Assembly: GCA_014380705.1 (NCBI GenBank)
Contig: JACMJI010000380.1
Location: 1 to 7,983 of the forward strand
Reading direction: 5' to 3'
Source: Gorillibacterium sp.
Lineage (GTDB): Bacteria; Bacillota; Bacilli; Paenibacillales; NBRC-103111
Length of the DNA: 7,983 nt
Shown: one piece after another, positions 1 to 6,129 of the stretch
Layout of the letters: every line of letters starts with the position of its first letter
How positions within the stretch are numbered: the first letter of the stretch is position 1
Made by a program: the position numbers and the translations under genes
Notes under the pieces: generated by a model
Database searches by the model: none
What the model saw: only the letters and a program-made list of their open reading frames with translations
Told to the model about the DNA's origin: nothing

Positions 1-63
1 ATGGTTGGTATGAGATGAGCGGGAAGCAGCGACGACATCGCAAGAACTTTACGCACGTAATGG

Positions 64-600
64 ATGACATGCTCAGGATGTCGCGCGCTACCAGTTCTTA
101 CCTTATATATTGTAGAAATCGGCGGCTCTGTCAAAGATGCTTCTCTCCTGGCAGGTATCGTTTTTTCATTATCCGGAGTAGCGGCCATTCTGTTTGCTCC
201 ACGCTGGGGGAAATGGGCGGATCAGGTGGGTTTTCGCAAGGTACTGCTCATCGGCTTGTTATTCGGGGGCATCTGGACGCTCGCCCAAATCCCCTTTCAT
301 AGTATTTGGGGCTTCTCCATCGTACGCTTTATTTATGGCATCTTTTTTTGCGCCGTTTTTCCGGCTTTAAATGGTTTGGTGGTGCGTGTGACTGGGCCTC
401 AATTTCGGGGAACGGCCTTTGGTCTCAACCAAACAGCCAACCAGCTCGGCAGTATGCTTGGACCTCTCGTAGGTGGAGCGATTAGTAATGCGTATCGCAT
501 ACATAGTGTCTTTTGGGCGACAGGAATTTTGCTTCTCATGACCATGGGTATGGCCTTTTGGCTTAAACTTGAGCCATTGCCTCGTAAAGAGGCAGCATAA
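64..600 (+). CDS. C-terminal half of an MFS efflux-type transporter (5' part missing or broken, possible pseudogene)
   Basis: The 178 residues match in pattern the second half of a 12-helix major facilitator drug/sugar efflux protein of the MdtG type. They begin at the end of helix 7 (PVLTLYIVEIGG), followed by five full hydrophobic segments (helices 8-12). The loop after helix 8 has the repeated MFS signature G-K-W-A-D-x-x-G-x-R-K, and helix 11 is Gly/Asn rich (GLNQTANQLGSMLGPLVGG). A normal member has about 390-410 residues, so the N-terminal six helices and most of helix 7 are absent. The same frame has stops at 16-18 and 58-60, and the ATG at 64 has no Shine-Dalgarno sequence, so 64 is only the first ATG after the last stop. 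No frame in 1-90 encodes a helix 7. The gene is therefore either a real truncation/frameshift or an artefact of a sequence edge. Its stop lies 34 bases before the M20 peptidase start, suggesting one operon. Family call confident; function as it stands doubtful. Confidence 0.75.
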   Translation: MTCSGCRALPVLTLYIVEIGGSVKDASLLAGIVFSLSGVAAILFAPRWGKWADQVGFRKVLLIGLLFGGIWTLAQIPFHSIWGFSIVRFIYGIFFCAVFPALNGLVVRVTGPQFRGTAFGLNQTANQLGSMLGPLVGGAISNAYRIHSVFWATGILLLMTMGMAFWLKLEPLPRKEAA

Positions 601-620
601 AAGCAGACAACAAACATTCA

Positions 621-626
621 AAGGAG
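621..626 (+). promoter_or_regulatory. Ribosome binding site of the M20 peptidase
   Basis: AAGGAG lies 8 bases before the ATG at 635. It decides the start: the longer open frame back to 569 would overlap the transporter gene and has no such site. Confidence 0.85.
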
Positions 627-634
627 ATTTTATA

Positions 635-1990
635 ATGGAGTACACAACTTATTTTGAACAGAAAAGAGAGGAGCATCTTGGAGAGCTCGTTGAATGGTTG
701 AAAATCCCAAGTATATCCTCATTATCTGAGCATAAGGGCGATGTGGCCAAAGCAGCAGATTGGGTTGCCAAGGCACTCAGGGACGCTGGGCTGGAGCATG
801 TTGAAATTCATCAAACAGCAGGTCATCCGATCGTCTGTGCTGATTACTTACATGCACCAGGTAAGCCAACGGTACTGATTTATGGTCATTATGATGTTCA
901 GCCCGTTGATCCATTGAATTTGTGGGATACGCCGCCATTTGAACCAGAAATAAGGGATGGCAAGCTGTTTGCTCGGGGAGCAACGGATGATAAAGGCCAG
1001 CTTTTTCTCCATATCAAGGCCCTTGAAGCAATTCTCGCTCAGGAGAAAACACTACCCGTCAATGTAAAACTATGCATCGAAGGCGAAGAAGAAATCACGA
1101 GTCCCAATCTTCTGCCGTTTCTGGAAGCTCATCAAGAGGCTTTAGCTGCGGATGCCATCTTGATCTCGGATACGGATATGCCAGAAAGAGGAAGACCGGG
1201 TATTTGTATTGGTCTCCGTGGACTCTGTTCCCTTGAAGTCACTGTTAAAACAGCCAATACCGATCTTCATTCGGGGAGTTACGGCGGCGGGGTTCCTAAT
1301 GCGCTCCACGCTCTCGTTTCATTATTGGCATCGTTCCATGATGAGCAGGGTCATGTCAGCGTCGATGGGTTCTACGACGACGTGGCGGATCTTACCTCAC
1401 AGATGCGAGACCAATTTGCCAGCTTGAAGGTAGATGAAGACAAGCTTCGCAAAAGTCTTGATCTTGATGCGCTTTATGGTGAAGAAGGTTATTCCTTTGT
1501 AGAGCGAACCGGAGCAAGACCCACACTGGAGCTCAATGGTGTGTATGGTGGGTTCCAGGGGGAAGGGACGAAAACGGTTATTCCCCGGGAGGCGCATGCC
1601 AAGATCACTTGCCGATTAGTCGATCAACAGAACCCGCAGGATCTCCTTGATAAAATCGAACAACATATTATGAAACATAAACCTGCCGGCGCACGAGTGA
1701 CCGTAACCAAGCTTGAGAAGGGAAACCCCTTTACCATTGATCCTTCGTTGCCCATGCTGCAAAAAGCAGCAGATGCCTTTGAGTATGTATATGGAACCCG
1801 CCCCGTGTTTACCAAAGACGGCGGCTCGATTCCTATTGTTGAAGCATTCTGCCGTATACTTTCAGCGCCCGTTGTGCTGATGGGATTTGGACTTCCGGAT
1901 GAGAACCTGCATGCGCCAAACGAGCATTTTAATTTAGAAAACTTCGATAAAGGGCTGCTAACAATCGTTGAGTTTCTGCGCAGCTTTTAA
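635..1990 (+). CDS. M20-family metallopeptidase (CNDP/DUG1-type dipeptidase)
   Basis: A 451-residue cytoplasmic two-zinc peptidase, a normal length for the family. No signal peptide is seen. By alignment from memory with human CNDP2, the expected metal and catalytic residues are all present: H85 and D87 in YGHYDVQP, bridging D118 in GATDDKGQ, general base E152 and zinc ligand E153 in EGEEEITSP, D179 in ISDTD, and H426 in LHAPNE. H212 in DLHSGSYGGG matches the conserved histidine of the lid (dimerisation) domain, which runs from about 200 to 320. The GGSIPIVEAF segment near 396-405 is also typical. Family members hydrolyse dipeptides such as Cys-Gly or Xaa-amino acid dipeptides, mainly for amino-acid salvage; the exact substrate cannot be read from sequence. 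The gene follows the transporter fragment by 34 bases and precedes the oxidoreductase by 64, probably in one transcription unit. Nothing suggests it is inactive. Confidence 0.93.
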   Translation: MEYTTYFEQKREEHLGELVEWLKIPSISSLSEHKGDVAKAADWVAKALRDAGLEHVEIHQTAGHPIVCADYLHAPGKPTVLIYGHYDVQPVDPLNLWDTPPFEPEIRDGKLFARGATDDKGQLFLHIKALEAILAQEKTLPVNVKLCIEGEEEITSPNLLPFLEAHQEALAADAILISDTDMPERGRPGICIGLRGLCSLEVTVKTANTDLHSGSYGGGVPNALHALVSLLASFHDEQGHVSVDGFYDDVADLTSQMRDQFASLKVDEDKLRKSLDLDALYGEEGYSFVERTGARPTLELNGVYGGFQGEGTKTVIPREAHAKITCRLVDQQNPQDLLDKIEQHIMKHKPAGARVTVTKLEKGNPFTIDPSLPMLQKAADAFEYVYGTRPVFTKDGGSIPIVEAFCRILSAPVVLMGFGLPDENLHAPNEHFNLENFDKGLLTIVEFLRSF

Positions 1991-2040
1991 GATATGACTC
2001 TCGTCAATTAACAGAAGATCGTAAATTCGGTTCATAGACG

Positions 2041-2046
2041 AGGAGG
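2041..2046 (+). promoter_or_regulatory. Ribosome binding site of the Gfo/Idh/MocA oxidoreductase
   Basis: A perfect AGGAGG, 8 bases before the ATG at 2055, fixes that start. The 64-base gap before the gene has no hairpin with a T run and no convincing -35/-10 pair, which favours read-through from the peptidase gene. Confidence 0.85.
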
Positions 2047-2054
2047 AATTAACG

Positions 2055-3146
2055 ATGGCTGTTATTCGTTTTGGTATTATTGGCGGAGGCTGGCGTGCCG
2101 AGTTTTATCTGCGCATTGCCAAAGCACTTCCTGAGCAGTTTCAAGTGGAAGGGATGCTGATTCGCGATAAAGACAAGGCTGCCAAGATGGAGCAGGTCTG
2201 GAATGTGCCAACCTATCAGACGCTGGATACCTTTTTGGATAATCAAAGCTATTCCTTTATTGTCTTATCCGTATCTTGGGCAGCAAGCCCAGCCTATTTG
2301 GTAGAGCTGGCTCAGCGGGCGATACCCGTACTGGCAGAGACTCCGCCTGCACCGGATATCGAAGCACTGGTGCGTTTGTACGAAGCTGTCGGAGGGGACG
2401 CTAAAATTCAGGTGGCGGAGCAGTATCTTTTTCAGCCGCTACATGCCGCACGTATCTCTATAGCCCATTCAGGCAAGCTCGGCCCGATCAGCCAAGCTCA
2501 AGTATCAGCAGCTCACGGTTATCATGGGATCAGCCTGATCCGGCGTCTGCTTAGCGTTCAATTTGAGGATGCCGAGATCAATGGTCAAGCATTTACCTCC
2601 TCCATCGTTAATGGTCCTACCAGAGACGCCCTTCCATCGGATGGGTCAACCTCGGATTCGAATCAGGATATTGCCTTTCTGCGGTTTGGCCATAAACTGG
2701 GTATATTTGATTTCACCAATGATCAGTACTTCTCATGGATTCGCAAGAATCGAATGCTAGTGCGAGGATCCTCAGGAGAGATTGTGAATGATGAGGTTTC
2801 CTATCTACAGGATCATCTAACACCTATTTACTACAAATTGAGTCGTGTAGATACAGGCCATGCTGGAAATCTTGAGGGTTACTATCATCGTGGGATTATG
2901 GGCGGAGCAGAATGGGTTTATGTTAATCCTTTTGTTGGGGGACGCTTATCGGATGATGAGGTAGCGATTGCTACCAGCCTGTTAAAAATGGAGTATTATG
3001 TTCAAGGCGGCCCCGCCTTCTATAGTCTGGCTGAGGCCTCGCAGGATCATTATCTGTCGATCCTGGTGCAAGAGGCGATTCAAACTGGAATGATTGTAAA
3101 GTCGACTAAGCAGATTTGGGCGCAGAAGAAAGAACGACTAGAGTGA
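2055..3146 (+). CDS. Gfo/Idh/MocA-family NAD(P)-dependent oxidoreductase with altered EKP motif
   Basis: A 363-residue protein, the usual length for this soluble sugar/polyol dehydrogenase family. The N-terminal Rossmann domain (about 1-120) starts with the dinucleotide-binding turn GIIGGG at 8-13, and the LSVSW segment near 71-75 replaces the usual ATP/TPN strand end. The C-terminal alpha/beta domain (about 125-355) contains G155-Y-H157, a possible equivalent of the family's active-site histidine region, and a final TGMIVKSTKQIW helix-turn typical of the family end. The oddity is ETP at 95-97, where family members normally have EKP: the lysine that contacts nicotinamide and substrate is a threonine here. 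The protein may thus bind NAD(P) with changed or lost chemistry. Substrate unknown. The gene is the last of the plus-strand unit and ends 42 bases before a strong terminator. Family call is firm; the reaction is not. Confidence 0.88.
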   Translation: MAVIRFGIIGGGWRAEFYLRIAKALPEQFQVEGMLIRDKDKAAKMEQVWNVPTYQTLDTFLDNQSYSFIVLSVSWAASPAYLVELAQRAIPVLAETPPAPDIEALVRLYEAVGGDAKIQVAEQYLFQPLHAARISIAHSGKLGPISQAQVSAAHGYHGISLIRRLLSVQFEDAEINGQAFTSSIVNGPTRDALPSDGSTSDSNQDIAFLRFGHKLGIFDFTNDQYFSWIRKNRMLVRGSSGEIVNDEVSYLQDHLTPIYYKLSRVDTGHAGNLEGYYHRGIMGGAEWVYVNPFVGGRLSDDEVAIATSLLKMEYYVQGGPAFYSLAEASQDHYLSILVQEAIQTGMIVKSTKQIWAQKKERLE

Positions 3147-3188
3147 AGTAAACCTAATGGTGCGAATGTACATCAGAATTTCCCGTTG

Positions 3189-3229
3189 AAAAAAGATCCG
3201 GTGCCTCAATAAGGCTCCGGATCTTTTTT
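3189..3229. terminator. Bidirectional intrinsic terminator between convergent genes
   Basis: An A run, then GATCCGG pairing with CCGGATC and a T run: 13 base pairs at 3189-3201/3217-3229, one T-T mismatch, four more pairs (3203-3206/3212-3215) and a 5-base loop. The A and T runs make it work in both directions. It serves the oxidoreductase gene on the plus strand and the PHP phosphatase gene, whose stop is at 3235-3237, on the minus strand. Confidence 0.93.
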
Positions 3230-3234
3230 ACATC

Positions 3235-4044
3235 TTATAACGGTACGATCTGCTGCTGCTTTTGCCGAAAATAGACCCATTGCTTATAGCCGATCTCACG
3301 CAGCTTGCGTTCAACCAGATGGAAATCATCCCCGACTCGCGATGGCAGGTGGGCATCGGAACCAAAGGTGACAGAAACGCCATGAAAAAGCGCTTGTTCT
3401 AGAATATCGTCTGATGGATACCAGCCACCAACATCCTTTGTTTTACCAGAGGTATTAATCTCAATGGCAATCCCTTGTTCACCGATGGTTCGAAGTGTTT
3501 CGTCTAACGCCTTGCTCGGAATGGCTGAAAATTCTGGATAATAGCCCTTCATTGCATCAATATGGCCAAGCACTTGAAACATGCCGCTTCTTGCAGAGTG
3601 AGCAATGAGTCGATAATACTCTTCCTTGACTTGGACCTTTTGAAACTTGCTGAGGTTATTCCACCGATTCTTATTGAAGATACTGAGTCCTTCCCCTGTT
3701 TGATGTATCGATCCGATGATGTAATCAAAGGGGTATTGATCAAAAATCGCACGGTAGACATCGGCATGCTTAGGATAGAAGTCGGATTCGATACCTAGCA
3801 ATACTTCAATTCGATCCTTAAATTCAGCTTTAAGCTGCAGGATTTCGGAGATGTAGTCCGTAAATTGGCTTTTGGCCATCGCTATACCGGGAGACGGCTG
3901 ATCCTCTTCTTGGGCAAAATAAGGAGAATGGTCAGAGATACCAATCACGTTTAGACCACATCCAATAGCGGCTTCAATATAATCTCGAATGCAGCCTGTA
4001 GCATGACCACATCGATCATTGTGTGTGTGTAAGTCAAAGATCAA
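3235..4044 (-). CDS. PHP-domain histidinol-phosphatase-like phosphoesterase (HisJ/HisK type)
   Basis: 269 residues from a TTG start, matching the roughly 270 of HisJ-type enzymes, which are trinuclear-metal PHP phosphatases that remove phosphate from L-histidinol phosphate. The PHP metal-binding motifs are all visible: H6-T-H8 and H14 in DLHTHNDRCGHA, S37-D38-H39, E86 in GIESDF, H114 in GSIHQ, H161 in LGHID, the INTSGK strand at 196-201, and D230-A-H232 in FGSDAH. The TTG at 4044 is preferred over the ATG at 4065 because GGGAGG sits 9 bases before it, inside the would-be coding part of the longer form, and because the family begins right at the first histidine motif. It starts 27 bases after the LysR gene stop and is probably co-transcribed with it. 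No other his gene is present, so histidine synthesis is a family inference; another small phosphoester is possible. Confidence 0.88.
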   Translation of the reverse strand: MIFDLHTHNDRCGHATGCIRDYIEAAIGCGLNVIGISDHSPYFAQEEDQPSPGIAMAKSQFTDYISEILQLKAEFKDRIEVLLGIESDFYPKHADVYRAIFDQYPFDYIIGSIHQTGEGLSIFNKNRWNNLSKFQKVQVKEEYYRLIAHSARSGMFQVLGHIDAMKGYYPEFSAIPSKALDETLRTIGEQGIAIEINTSGKTKDVGGWYPSDDILEQALFHGVSVTFGSDAHLPSRVGDDFHLVERKLREIGYKQWVYFRQKQQQIVPL

Positions 4045-4053
4045 GCCTGTCGT

Positions 4054-4059
4054 CCTCCC
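4054..4059 (-). promoter_or_regulatory. Ribosome binding site selecting the TTG start of the PHP phosphatase
   Basis: GGGAGG on the minus strand lies 9 bases before the TTG at 4044. The ATG at 4065 has no comparable site upstream, so a start there would put this sequence inside the coding region. Confidence 0.75.
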
Positions 4060-4071
4060 TAACATTAAACT

Positions 4072-4974
4072 TTACTCGCTGCCAAGGAATTGAGTTTGTG
4101 GCATACCCTTAAGATCATTCATGAATTGCTGCATCGCAGAGCTTAAATAACGTCCCGATTTGTACATCACAACAACCGGTTGGTCCGTCTCAACCTCATC
4201 TAGAGTAACCAGCTTCAATGAACCACTGCGAAGCTCAGAGCTTACCGAGTTTTTAGCGATAATTGCAGCTCCCAGATTTAGTTCAACCACGCGTTTAACT
4301 TCCTCACTACTGGAAAGCTCCATGACAACATGGGGTGTGACATCAAGATTTTTAAACATTTTATCGGTGAATCGACGAACGGCTGTTCCGGGAGTCATCA
4401 GAATCAGAGAGAGTGTACGCAGATCCTCTATTGTAGCATGACCAATCTCCGCAAGTGGATGTGATGGAGAGACAACCAATTCAAAAGTATCATAATAAAG
4501 GACGGAGGTTTCCACAGATGAGCTTTTGTCGAACAAGTAAGCAATACCAATGTCAACACTACCGTTCTCAACAGCACTAAGTATTTGTGAGGAGGTCATC
4601 GAATGGATGGCTGGTTTGATTAACGGGTATTGATTTTGAAAATAGGATAGAACTCGCGGCAAAATTTGCACGGCGATAGAGGCAGTCGTGCCTACGCTGA
4701 TGTTTCCCTGAGGTGTATTTTCCATGTCAGCCAAGCGCTGTTTCAAGTCTTCGATAGTCTGTAGTACGCGGAACGCATGTTCAAGAAAAACCTTCCCACT
4801 GTCGGTTAGCGTGACCGGTTGGTTCCGATCTACAAGGATCGTTCCAAATTCGTCCTCTAGGCTTTTAATTTGGGCGGAAACCGCTGGCTGGGTCAAGTTC
4901 AGGATTTCGCCAGCTTTGCGGAAGCTCATGGTTCGGGAGATGGTGACCAGTGTTTCCAATTGATTAATGTTCAA
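4072..4974 (-). CDS. LysR-family transcriptional regulator
   Basis: 300 residues from a TTG start, a standard LysR length. The N-terminal winged helix-turn-helix (about 2-60) shows the family pattern: MSFRKAGEILNLTQPAVS, then the recognition helix and LVDRNQPVTLTDSG. A linker helix follows (about 62-88), then the periplasmic-binding-protein-like effector domain (about 90-295), beginning ISVGTTASIA and including a DIGIAY strand and a GAAIIAK hinge. It is a cytoplasmic DNA-binding regulator; the inducer cannot be told. The TTG at 4974 is chosen because AGGAGG precedes it by 6 bases and because LysR proteins usually begin with a few residues before QLETLV. It has its own promoter upstream. Target genes may include itself and the PHP phosphatase gene directly downstream, but there is no divergent neighbour of the classical LysR kind. 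Confidence 0.93.
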   Translation of the reverse strand: MNINQLETLVTISRTMSFRKAGEILNLTQPAVSAQIKSLEDEFGTILVDRNQPVTLTDSGKVFLEHAFRVLQTIEDLKQRLADMENTPQGNISVGTTASIAVQILPRVLSYFQNQYPLIKPAIHSMTSSQILSAVENGSVDIGIAYLFDKSSSVETSVLYYDTFELVVSPSHPLAEIGHATIEDLRTLSLILMTPGTAVRRFTDKMFKNLDVTPHVVMELSSSEEVKRVVELNLGAAIIAKNSVSSELRSGSLKLVTLDEVETDQPVVVMYKSGRYLSSAMQQFMNDLKGMPQTQFLGSE

Positions 4975-4980
4975 AGGGCG

Positions 4981-4986
4981 CCTCCT
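4981..4986 (-). promoter_or_regulatory. Ribosome binding site selecting the TTG start of the LysR gene
   Basis: A perfect AGGAGG, 6 bases before the TTG at 4974. A start at the in-frame TTG at 5001 would place this site inside the coding sequence, so the shorter form is preferred. Confidence 0.85.
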
Positions 4987-5005
4987 AAGGTATAATAGCA
5001 AGTTA

Positions 5006-5039
5006 TTTTCATTTATTTTTCATAAAATATTCTTTTCAT
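5006..5039 (-). repeat. Three ATGAAAA repeats in the LysR mRNA leader
   Basis: On the minus strand ATGAAAA occurs at 5039-5033, 5023-5017 and 5012-5006, inside a very AT-rich leader between the predicted transcription start and the ribosome site. It may be a regulatory iteration or simply an AT-rich, weakly structured leader. Confidence 0.45.
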
Positions 5040-5046
5040 TAACTTT

Positions 5047-5075
5047 ATTATAGGCATAAGCTAGCATTTGGGCAA
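5047..5075 (-). promoter_or_regulatory. Sigma-A-type promoter of the LysR gene
   Basis: On the minus strand TTGCCC (5075-5070) is followed after exactly 17 bases by a perfect TATAAT (5052-5047). The predicted transcription start is near 5040, giving a leader of about 65 bases before the TTG at 4974. The promoter lies in the gap after the HAD gene, so the LysR-PHP pair can be transcribed on its own. No terminator hairpin separates it from the HAD gene. Confidence 0.72.
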
Positions 5076-5128
5076 TGCAGGATGATCAATCGACACAAAA
5101 ATGACAGGAAATAATCAGGCTATTCTGT

Positions 5129-5935
5129 TTATACTTGCCCATAACGAGCTGTGATGATGCAAGAAAGCTGATAAAGATCTGAGCAAGTGACCTCAGGGTT
5201 AATTCCAGTTGCATGTATCAGCTGATCAGCAGCGAGATGGGCTCCGACTCCTGAGCGTACCCAAGCCGTTTGGCAATGAGCCGCGAGTCCTCCTCCAATG
5301 TCAGTGTGGAGATTATCGCCAACTACCCAAATATCTCCGGCATTCCTTCCCAAACGATCCATGGCATACCGCATAAGGATAGCAGATGGCTTGCCGATAA
5401 TAACAGGCTTAACCTGTGAGGCTACCTCAATAGCAGCTGTAAGCGAGCCTGATCCAGGCGTGAGTCCATGTTCTGTCGGAAGCTGTTGGTCAGGATTGGT
5501 GGCGATAAAAGCCGCACCCTGCCATAGGCAGCGACAGGCTGCCGTGAGCTTTTTATAGCTAAAATTACGGTCGATCCCCTGAACCACAACATCTGGCTTA
5601 TCCTCCGGACCCGCTACGATTTGTAGGCCCGCTGACTGAAGCGCATGAGTAAGTCCATCCTCCCCGATCACAAAAACCTTTTTCCCAGGAATGGTTTCAA
5701 CAATGTAGTCTGCTGCCGCTTGGGCCGAGGTGAGGATATCTCGATTAGATGCAAGGATTCCAGTGACATCAAGAAGATGTTGAGCTACTTCTTCTGGGCG
5801 ACGTGAGGAATTGTTAGTGACGAATAGATAAGGATAGTCATGATCCTGAAGATATTTAATAAAGGGCGCTGCTTCCGCTATTGGTTTTGTACCTGCATAT
5901 AAGGTTCCATCCAAATCGATAATAAAACCAGGCAT
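5129..5935 (-). CDS. HAD-superfamily subclass IIA phosphatase (NagD/YutF type)
   Basis: 268 residues, the typical length of the family, which hydrolyses phosphate esters such as nucleotides and sugar phosphates in the cytoplasm. All four HAD motifs are visible: motif I D7-L-D9-G-T (nucleophile D7, acid D9), motif II T40-N-N-S-S, motif III K182 in IIGKPSAI, and motif IV VVGDNLHTDIGGG with D207 and D212. The C2 cap lies between about 65 and 175. PYLFVTNNSSR and VFVIGEDGL resemble Bacillus YutF closely, judged from memory. The ATG at 5935 is chosen because AAGGAGG precedes it by 7 bases and the protein then begins two residues before the first beta strand; the open frame extending to 6040 has no support. 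Substrate unknown. It is transcribed away from the aldo/keto reductase and upstream of the LysR gene, 154 bases from its start. Confidence 0.9.
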   Translation of the reverse strand: MPGFIIDLDGTLYAGTKPIAEAAPFIKYLQDHDYPYLFVTNNSSRRPEEVAQHLLDVTGILASNRDILTSAQAAADYIVETIPGKKVFVIGEDGLTHALQSAGLQIVAGPEDKPDVVVQGIDRNFSYKKLTAACRCLWQGAAFIATNPDQQLPTEHGLTPGSGSLTAAIEVASQVKPVIIGKPSAILMRYAMDRLGRNAGDIWVVGDNLHTDIGGGLAAHCQTAWVRSGVGAHLAADQLIHATGINPEVTCSDLYQLSCIITARYGQV

Positions 5936-5942
5936 CGAGTGA

Positions 5943-5949
5943 CCTCCTT
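5943..5949 (-). promoter_or_regulatory. Ribosome binding site of the HAD phosphatase
   Basis: AAGGAGG on the minus strand, 7 bases before the ATG at 5935. It rules out the 35-residue N-terminal extension of the open frame. Confidence 0.85.
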
Positions 5950-5961
5950 CTGTTTCAACAT

Positions 5962-5995
5962 ATCGTATCACTCCATGTGAGTTTAGTGAAACGAT
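5962..5995. repeat. 11-bp inverted repeat upstream of the HAD gene
   Basis: ATCGTATCACT (5962-5972) and AGTGAAACGAT (5985-5995) are complementary except for one central A-A pair, around a 12-base loop. The element sits 27 bases from the HAD start, just upstream of its ribosome site, in the divergent region shared with the aldo/keto reductase. It could be an operator for a dimeric repressor or a hairpin in the HAD mRNA leader. There is no T run, so it is not an intrinsic terminator. Confidence 0.6.
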
Positions 5996-6058
5996 CTCAA
6001 TCGGAAATGGACACAATAACTTCATATGCACAATGAACAATAGAGAGTCAGCAAGTGG

Positions 6059-6097
6059 ATTAAGGGTAATGTAATAGGTAGGATCTTAATGGGTAAT
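6059..6097. repeat. Spaced direct repeat upstream of the aldo/keto reductase
   Basis: ATTAAGGGTAAT (6059-6070) and CTTAATGGGTAAT (6085-6097) share TTAA and GGGTAAT, the latter with a period of 27 bases. They lie 33 bases or more before the ATG at 6130. They may be two sites for one regulator; chance cannot be excluded. I find no convincing -35/-10 pair for this gene. Confidence 0.35.
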
Positions 6098-6129
6098 CTA
6101 GACGCGAGCAAATCGGAGGAGGAATTTTC

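Noticed and set aside
15..302. Plus-strand open frame of 95 codons overlapping the MFS fragment
   Set aside because: Its product is rich in Arg, Ser and Cys with no family pattern, and it overlaps the clear MFS helices in another frame from 64 on.
569..634. N-terminal extension of the M20 peptidase
   Set aside because: It overlaps the transporter end and lacks a ribosome site; AAGGAG before 635 fixes the start.
5013..5039. Upstream mini-ORF MKRIFYEK in the LysR leader
   Set aside because: It has no ribosome site and starts almost at the predicted transcript end; kept only as a remark.
5076..5128. Terminator after the HAD phosphatase gene
   Set aside because: The repeats there (for example CAGG twice) are direct, not inverted, and no stem followed by a T run could be drawn.
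5936..6040. 35-residue N-terminal extension of the HAD phosphatase
   Set aside because: The Shine-Dalgarno sequence at 5943-5949 would lie inside it, and HAD-IIA proteins begin right before the first DxD strand.
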